Positions 4,662-8,638 of a stretch of DNA of 8,638 bases are shown one piece after another. The translations under genes were made by a program, and so were the position numbers. The stretch covers positions 1 to 8,638 of the forward strand of contig CAAGEF010000245.1 of assembly GCA_900768805.1 (NCBI GenBank), in the 5' to 3' direction. Positions within the stretch are counted from its first letter, which is position 1; every line of letters starts with the position of its first letter. The notes under the pieces were generated by a model. The model had not been told where the DNA came from. It did no database searches and saw only the letters and a program-made list of their open reading frames with translations. Source of the stretch: Clostridia bacterium. Its GTDB lineage: Bacteria > Bacillota > Clostridia > TANB77 > CAG-508.

Positions 4662-5684
4662 ATGCGAAAAGATGCACAAATATGTTTAAGGTTAACTAAA
4701 TTACAAAAAGAAAAAATATTAGCAAAAGCAAGTCAAGTAAATATGAATATAACTGATTACATGGTAAATGCAGGAATAAAAAGAAAAATAACAATAACTA
4801 ATATTCCTGATTTATATGATGTAAAAATAGAATTAAAAAGGATAGGAAATAACCTTAATCAATTAACAAGACTTTGTAATGAAAGCAATTTAAAAACTAT
4901 ACCTATTCATAAGAAATATAGAGATATAAAAAATAATGAATATCAAGTTATGCTAAAGGGAAAAAGTTGGAAAGGTAGATTAATAAGTGCAATAGATTTT
5001 TCTTTATCTAATACAAACTCTAAAGAAGAATTTATTTTATATATGAATCAGTTTGGTTATGACGTCAATTGGCAAAACACACGAAAATATATTACTTATA
5101 CAACACCTGAAGGTATGAAATGTAGAGATAATAAATTACACGAAGAAAAATATTTAAAAGAAAAAATGGAGGATTTTTATGGAATTAAAAGAAATGAATC
5201 AATTGCCAATAGTTCAGCTAATGAATATGAAAATGGAAGAACAAGCCAAAAAGCAAATATATTTAGAGGAACTAACACAGAAATTAGAAAAAATAGAAAA
5301 ATCAATGGATCCAACAATGGAAAGTATAAAAAAATATACAAAGGAATTAAGTACAAAAATGTACAAAATAGAAATAATGGAAACAGATATAACAAATTTA
5401 ATAAAAGAAACACAGGAATTGCCAAAGAAGTTAAGAATACAAGTAAAATTAAAATATATGGCTATAGGAATGATAATAAGTGCAATAATATCAATTATTC
5501 TAAAATAAAATATACTGCTAATTCTTTAAATAAATCACTTTTAAATTTATTTATATCCAATAGCAATGAAATAACTTGCAAAAATGATAAAACATATTCA
5601 GATTTTAATTCTAGTGCAAAATTACACTATGCTATAGAAAAACATTATAGTTTAGAAGAATTAGATGATGAAATGGAAATATAA
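4662..5684 (+). CDS. Chimeric mobilization protein: MobC N-terminus fused to relaxase C-terminus
   Basis: I place the start at ATG 4662, giving MRKDAQICLRLTK, the usual MobC opening; the GTG at 4641 has no ribosome binding site. Counting from 4641, residues 8-86 match MobC-type accessory proteins: a ribbon-helix-helix, then LKRIGNNLNQLTRLCN. From about residue 92 the sequence changes to the C-terminal region of Firmicutes relaxases (KSWKGRL, YDVNWQNTRKYITYTTPEG, CRDNKLHEEKYLKEKMEDF, to about 183). The relaxase catalytic part with its Tyr and His triad is absent. The simplest reading is an in-frame deletion joining two adjacent genes. From about 5180 the frame runs on for 168 codons across the gene at 5179-5508, with low-complexity Asn/Lys-rich sequence that may be meaningless. 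Nicking activity is not expected; DNA binding at oriT may remain. Confidence 0.7.
   Translation: MRKDAQICLRLTKLQKEKILAKASQVNMNITDYMVNAGIKRKITITNIPDLYDVKIELKRIGNNLNQLTRLCNESNLKTIPIHKKYRDIKNNEYQVMLKGKSWKGRLISAIDFSLSNTNSKEEFILYMNQFGYDVNWQNTRKYITYTTPEGMKCRDNKLHEEKYLKEKMEDFYGIKRNESIANSSANEYENGRTSQKANIFRGTNTEIRKNRKINGSNNGKYKKIYKGIKYKNVQNRNNGNRYNKFNKRNTGIAKEVKNTSKIKIYGYRNDNKCNNINYSKIKYTANSLNKSLLNLFISNSNEITCKNDKTYSDFNSSAKLHYAIEKHYSLEELDDEMEI
5179..5508 (+). CDS. Small coiled-coil protein with C-terminal membrane anchor, relaxase-associated
   Basis: 109 residues. ATG 5179 follows GGAGG by 6 bases, the best start in this region. Residues 1-90 are helical and highly charged with heptad character (EEQAKKQIYLEELTQKLEKI). 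Residues 92-109 (MAIGMIISAIISIILK region) are a single hydrophobic helix at the extreme C-terminus, so the protein is probably a tail-anchored coiled coil. A gene of this kind placed directly after the relaxase fits a mobilization accessory role, but I cannot assign a function. It lies entirely inside the extended open frame of the upstream chimera, shifted by one base, and is the more convincing reading of this DNA because of its start site and protein character. Confidence 0.7.
   Translation: MELKEMNQLPIVQLMNMKMEEQAKKQIYLEELTQKLEKIEKSMDPTMESIKKYTKELSTKMYKIEIMETDITNLIKETQELPKKLRIQVKLKYMAIGMIISAIISIILK
5509..5684 (+). pseudogene. Possible 3' remnant of a further element gene
   Basis: After the small membrane protein stops, the frame ending at 5684 reads like genuine protein (CKNDKTYSDFNSSAKLHY, then YSLEELDDEMEI) with ordinary codon use. 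It has no start codon of its own. It may be the C-terminal end of a deleted gene that became attached to the chimeric frame. I do not recognise the family. It could also be fortuitous. Confidence 0.3.
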
Positions 5685-5685
5685 G

Positions 5686-5735
5686 AGAAAGTGCAATTGA
5701 CTTTTCATAGTTAACTGCACTTTCTTAATTAATTT
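5686..5735. terminator. Bidirectional terminator between converging genes
   Basis: Arms 5686-5702 and 5709-5725 pair over 17 positions with one mismatch and one G-T pair, around a TTTCAT loop. A T-rich run follows on the plus strand. It separates the plus-strand mobilization genes from the minus-strand accessory genes and can serve both. Confidence 0.75.
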
Positions 5736-5772
5736 TAAAAAATATTCGAGAAATTGTAATTTGTAAGTACCC

Positions 5773-6030
5773 TTAAAAATTATACCACTTGATATTTTCA
5801 TATTCTTTAGGTATATTATTATCGTCAAACCACCCTAATTTTTTTATAAACTTTATTGCTTCATTCCCACATTTTTGTTGTAGAAATTTTACAAATAGTT
5901 GCTCATCATAGCAATTTGTTTTCTTCCATTGAAAGAATTGCTCTATCAAATTATCAAAATTATCTAATATTTGTTTATTAACCTCATATAACATAATATC
6001 CCCATCTGCACTTAACATCAATTTTCCCAT
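5773..6030 (-). CDS. Small conserved protein of unknown function (MGKLMLSADGDIMLYEV type)
   Basis: 85 residues. ATG at 6030 follows AGGAAG by 7 bases, a firm start. The opening KLMLSADGDIMLYEVNKQILDNFD resembles a family of small clostridial cytoplasmic proteins beginning LMLSADGDIS(L/I)Y, recognised from memory without a named function. The rest is acidic and aromatic (LGWFDDNNIPKEYENIKWYNF), with no signal peptide, membrane segment or metal-binding motif. Relatives I recall are somewhat longer, so this may be a short variant. The start lies 27 bases after the stop of the DUF1697 gene, so the two are very likely one transcript. It ends before the shared terminator at 5686-5735. Confidence 0.75.
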   Translation of the reverse strand: MGKLMLSADGDIMLYEVNKQILDNFDNLIEQFFQWKKTNCYDEQLFVKFLQQKCGNEAIKFIKKLGWFDDNNIPKEYENIKWYNF

Positions 6031-6057
6031 ATTATCACTTCCTCTATATATTGTAAT

Positions 6058-6603
6058 TTATCTTTTACATATTTCTAATACTTTTTTCATAGTATTAGCA
6101 GTTCTTATTGTGATTTTATCACTTATATTTGTACTTGCAGTTTTACTCCACCAATTTGATTTTCTATAATTTTTTAAATCATAAGACCAAAATATATAAT
6201 TATTATATTCTTTAATTTTTTCTATGTCTTCTTTTGGCTCTCCAATAGTATTATATACATCTTCATATTTTGTTGGTGGTATTATAAAAATTAAATTATG
6301 ATATACTTCTTTATTATCAGTTCCCCACCAATTAGGATTATTATTTAATATGTCTTCAAGCTCAAATGCAGTCATAATAAAAACTGGTATTTCAAGATTA
6401 AATTTATTTTTTATAATTTTATGAATATCTTTCATTATAGATTCTTTATTATCTATATCACTTTCAAAAATAACATTACCACTATTTAGATAAGTAGAAA
6501 CATTTTGATATTTATTTTTTTCTAACTCTAATTTCAATTCACTCATTGAAATTTTATTTTTACCACTTATATTTATTCCTCTTAATAATGCTATATATTT
6601 CAT
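6058..6603 (-). CDS. DUF1697 family protein
   Basis: 181 residues from ATG 6603, preceded by GTGAGAAG; an upstream TTG at 6621 would add six residues ahead of the conserved opening and is less likely. The sequence MKYIALLRGINISGKNKISMSELK, followed by STYLNSGNVIFESD, is the hallmark of DUF1697 (PF08002), and the length is normal for the family. No biochemical role is established to my knowledge; the proteins are single-domain and cytoplasmic, and are scattered among bacteria in a pattern that suggests horizontal transfer. It is probably transcribed with the 85-residue gene downstream. A TATAAT lies on the minus strand at 6646-6641, about 40 bases upstream, with no convincing -35. Confidence 0.9.
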   Translation of the reverse strand: MKYIALLRGINISGKNKISMSELKLELEKNKYQNVSTYLNSGNVIFESDIDNKESIMKDIHKIIKNKFNLEIPVFIMTAFELEDILNNNPNWWGTDNKEVYHNLIFIIPPTKYEDVYNTIGEPKEDIEKIKEYNNYIFWSYDLKNYRKSNWWSKTASTNISDKITIRTANTMKKVLEICKR

Positions 6604-6688
6604 AATACTTCTCACTTTCAAATTACTAATTCTTGTTACGATTATATAACAATTTCAACTAATTATCTGCTCTACAATTTATTAATTA

Positions 6689-7168
6689 TTATATAAAAGA
6701 ATCTAACATATTTAAATTATAGTTTTCTTGTATTTTGTCTCTACATATTTTTTCTAATGCACCGCATAAATCATTTAAAAAGCCAGCATTTATAGTTAAT
6801 TCACTATATTCGTATGAATATCTCCACTTTTTAAATGCGTCATCTATTTTTAATATTTCATTATCTAGGTCATATTTTAAAAGTATTTTTTCTAAATTCG
6901 ATTTTATTCTTGATTTATCTATTAATTGTGAAATTAAATGTCCTGTCTGAGTTTGTTTTTTATTCATCATTATTATAGACTTTAAAAATAACTCACAAGC
7001 AAAAACCTTATTAGTAATAGAAGCTATTATTGTAGAATACATTCTATTATCAATGTTAACGATGGGATAAATTGATAAACTCTTAAATTCTCGAGCACTT
7101 CTATATGCATTTATTGTTTTTTTATCAATTTCACTTAATTTATTAAATATATTTTCAAAATCATTCAT
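6689..7168 (-). CDS. HEPN-like protein, upstream region cut by IS110
   Basis: 159 residues from ATG 7168, which has GGTGA about 8 bases upstream; TTG 7195 would give 168. The sequence is all-helical. In the longer numbering, FACELFLKSII (65-75), GHLISQLI (85-92) and FKKWRYSYEY (121-130) fit a HEPN-type helical domain (helix pair, then GH, then a WRY-YE helix). The Rx4-6H motif of HEPN ribonucleases is not seen: WRYSYEYS has no His, so RNase activity is doubtful. HEPN proteins are common in toxin-antitoxin and defence loci, but no partner gene stands next to it. The frame stays open upstream to a stop at 7207-7205, inside the presumed IS end. The original N-terminus or promoter may therefore have been removed by the insertion. 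Confidence 0.6.
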   Translation of the reverse strand: MNDFENIFNKLSEIDKKTINAYRSAREFKSLSIYPIVNIDNRMYSTIIASITNKVFACELFLKSIIMMNKKQTQTGHLISQLIDKSRIKSNLEKILLKYDLDNEILKIDDAFKKWRYSYEYSELTINAGFLNDLCGALEKICRDKIQENYNLNMLDSFI

Positions 7169-7199
7169 CGATTGCTTCACCACTCTTTTCTTCAAATTG

Positions 7200-8637
7200 A
7201 CTATCTAATTTTTGTCAAGTCCTTTTTTGTGGATTTATTATATTATTTTTTTGTATGGCAAACAAGCGAAAACGATATATTTTTTAAAAAATTGTATCTT
7301 TTTCACTTCTTTTATGATAAAATTAATTTATGATTAGTTTTCTAAGAATTGTTTATTATTTTTGCACATAGAATATAACATTCTTAGAATTTTTGTAGAA
7401 CAAGCAGTTAGGCTTTCGTAATAATGTTTGCCTTCTGCTTTTTTATTTTGGTAATAAATATATACTGGATGTTCTGGATAATTTGAAGCACCAAGTTTTA
7501 CTACCATTTGGCTACAATTAAATAATATATATCGTGCATATTTGTTTCCTCTTTTTGATATTGCTCCTTTCACATTTATACTTTTTCCAGATTGTTTTAT
7601 TGTTGGATCAAGTCCACAAAAAGCTATTAATTGTTTTGGACTATCAAACCTTGTTATGTCTCCTAATTCTCCAAGTATTTCTGCTGTCAATATTTCTCCA
7701 ATTCCGTAAAATGAATTTATTATTTCATAATATGGAGATTTTTTTGCTGTTTCTATCATTTTATCTCTTAATTCATTTATCACATTATTATTGTTTTGTA
7801 CTATTTTAGCCATATCTGAAAGATTCTTGACATCTTTATGCTCTTTATCAACTCCTGGATATGAGTTGGCTGAAACTATTTTTATTGTTTCTGCTAATCT
7901 TTTATAGAAATTTAAATTTCTTCCATTAGTCTTGTATAAATTATTATACAATGCATCAATTCGTTTTTCTTTCACTATTTCTGCGTGTGGAAATTCCTTA
8001 ATAAAATTCAATGCTGTATCATCATAAATTCTTGTTGATTTAAAGATTTTTTCTAGCTCTGGAAAGCATATATTTAATAGCCTTTTATATCTATTTTTAC
8101 AACTAACATTCTGTTGAAGTAAATAAAAATATTGTCTTGTCATTGCTTTTAAATTAGCATATAAATCCTTTTTAGATAACTCATGATATTCTACTTCATT
8201 TACAAAAAATAACTTTGCTAATCTATAACAATCCTTCTTATCTGTTTTTGTTTTTCTAATAGTGTCATAATTATTTTTAGTAGTCAGACTATTGATAACT
8301 AAAGTATTAAATCCATTTTCTTTAAAATATCTTTCTACTGGTAAATGATATGTACCTGTTGATTCCATAAATACTGTTAGATTTTCTGGATTAATTTCTT
8401 TTATTTCTTCTTTTGCTTTCTCAAAATCTTCTAAGTTATGTTTTATTTCTTTTGTATCAATAAGTATCTCTCCATCCCTATTCATAAGCATTATCATACT
8501 TTTATTTTTGGCAACATCTACACTTAATACTGTTTTCAAAATTATTCACCTACTTTCTTTTTGAACCTAAGTCTTTTACCTCTACTATTATTTCATCATG
8601 CTTGTTATATAGAGTCAAAATTGCCCTCACTATCTAA
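7200..8637 (-). mobile_element. IS110-family insertion sequence, proposed limits
   Basis: ACTATCTAA occurs at 7200-7208 and at 8629-8637, flanking the transposase gene. IS110 elements have no long terminal inverted repeats but leave a short shared core at both ends, which this 9-base repeat could be. The distance of about 1.43 kb fits the family. The noncoding 3' part (7209-7333) contains a GATA/TATC-closed A/T hairpin near 7275-7300. The true left end could lie beyond the window. Confidence 0.5.
7334..8539 (-). CDS. IS110-family transposase (DEDD/serine recombinase)
   Basis: 401 residues, full family length and apparently intact. The TTG start at 8539 is set by AGGTGA about 6 bases upstream and by the conserved opening KTVLSVDVAKNK. 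The N-terminal RuvC-like domain has the DEDD residues Asp8 (SVDVAK), Glu59 (MESTGTYH), Asp100 and Asp103 (KTDKKDCYRLAKL). A coiled-coil linker spans about 120-265. The C-terminal Transposase_20 domain contains YGIGEILTAEILGELGDITRF and then GAISKRGNKYAR, with Ser328 as the likely nucleophile. Members of the family move by RNA-guided recombination, with a bridge RNA encoded in a noncoding end that pairs with target and donor DNA. The gene faces the HEPN-like gene on the same strand, with a gap of about 165 bases. Confidence 0.93.
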   Translation of the reverse strand: MKTVLSVDVAKNKSMIMLMNRDGEILIDTKEIKHNLEDFEKAKEEIKEINPENLTVFMESTGTYHLPVERYFKENGFNTLVINSLTTKNNYDTIRKTKTDKKDCYRLAKLFFVNEVEYHELSKKDLYANLKAMTRQYFYLLQQNVSCKNRYKRLLNICFPELEKIFKSTRIYDDTALNFIKEFPHAEIVKEKRIDALYNNLYKTNGRNLNFYKRLAETIKIVSANSYPGVDKEHKDVKNLSDMAKIVQNNNNVINELRDKMIETAKKSPYYEIINSFYGIGEILTAEILGELGDITRFDSPKQLIAFCGLDPTIKQSGKSINVKGAISKRGNKYARYILFNCSQMVVKLGASNYPEHPVYIYYQNKKAEGKHYYESLTACSTKILRMLYSMCKNNKQFLEN

Positions 8638-8638
8638 A
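8540..8638 (-). ncRNA. Candidate bridge-RNA region of the IS110 element (partial)
   Basis: The 99 bases upstream of the transposase are noncoding in a position where IS110-group elements encode their bridge RNA. A CTCTA/TAGAG pair can close a loop near the middle. The stretch is short for a complete bridge RNA, and the window ends here, so part may be missing. The call rests on family knowledge and position. Confidence 0.3.

Noticed and set aside
5177..5425. Minus-strand frame rich in Leu and Phe
   Set aside because: It is the complement of Lys/Glu-rich coding sequence, which always gives false hydrophobic frames, and it has no start signals.
1803..5725. Relation between the TGACTGCA repeats and the similar AACTGCACTTTC arm of the terminator at 5686-5725
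   Set aside because: They share about ten bases (ACTGCACTTT), but the second is fully explained as one arm of a hairpin terminator, so chance is likely.
6735..6950. Plus-strand frame opposite the HEPN-like gene
   Set aside because: Antisense shadow of a gene with better protein character.
7534..7809. Plus-strand hydrophobic frame opposite the transposase
   Set aside because: Antisense shadow of the conserved C-terminal transposase domain.
1..8638. CRISPR array or recoded TGA
   Set aside because: No spaced identical repeats of suitable length are visible, and the clear genes end normally and use TGG for Trp.

Overview
The window is strongly AT-rich DNA with A-ending codons, standard use of TGA, TAA and TAG as stops, good AGGAGG-type ribosome binding sites and families typical of Firmicutes. 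This points to a low-GC clostridial bacterium, probably gut-associated. The first 31 bases match an Illumina adapter, so position 1 is a contig edge in a draft or metagenomic assembly. I could not name the species.

Left part (32-1448): the 5' portion of a minus-strand gene for a large surface protein, cut by the contig edge. It combines an unusual N-terminal cytoplasmic-type domain, an internal signal/anchor segment, a GLUG-like segment, a convincing ubiquitin-like domain and the start of an InlB-type repeat.

Middle part (about 1706-5735): what looks like a decayed integrative mobilizable element. Its left edge appears to be a 13-base copy of a tRNA 3' end (best guess tRNA-Pro) next to a terminator, with paired TGACTGCA repeats just inside. 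Next come a Fic-domain gene lacking the catalytic His and having a repeat-rich promoter, then an Xis-like gene behind a promoter and two terminators. A tyrosine integrase without its N-terminal arm-binding domain follows, then an oriT-like hairpin. The mobilization region is a chimera: the MobC N-terminus is joined in frame to the relaxase C-terminus, so the relaxase catalytic domain is missing. A small coiled-coil membrane protein gene lies inside the extended chimeric frame. These scars suggest serial internal deletions. The element probably cannot mobilise itself, although the integrase catalytic domain looks intact.

Right part (5773-8638): a minus-strand set of small accessory genes (an 85-residue protein, a DUF1697 protein and a HEPN-like protein), then an IS110-family insertion sequence with an intact DEDD/serine transposase. 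The IS ends almost at the HEPN-like gene start, and its 5' noncoding end, where a bridge RNA would be expected, runs to the window edge.

The most unusual items are the ubiquitin-like domain in the surface protein and the repeated gene-end fusions in the mobile element.
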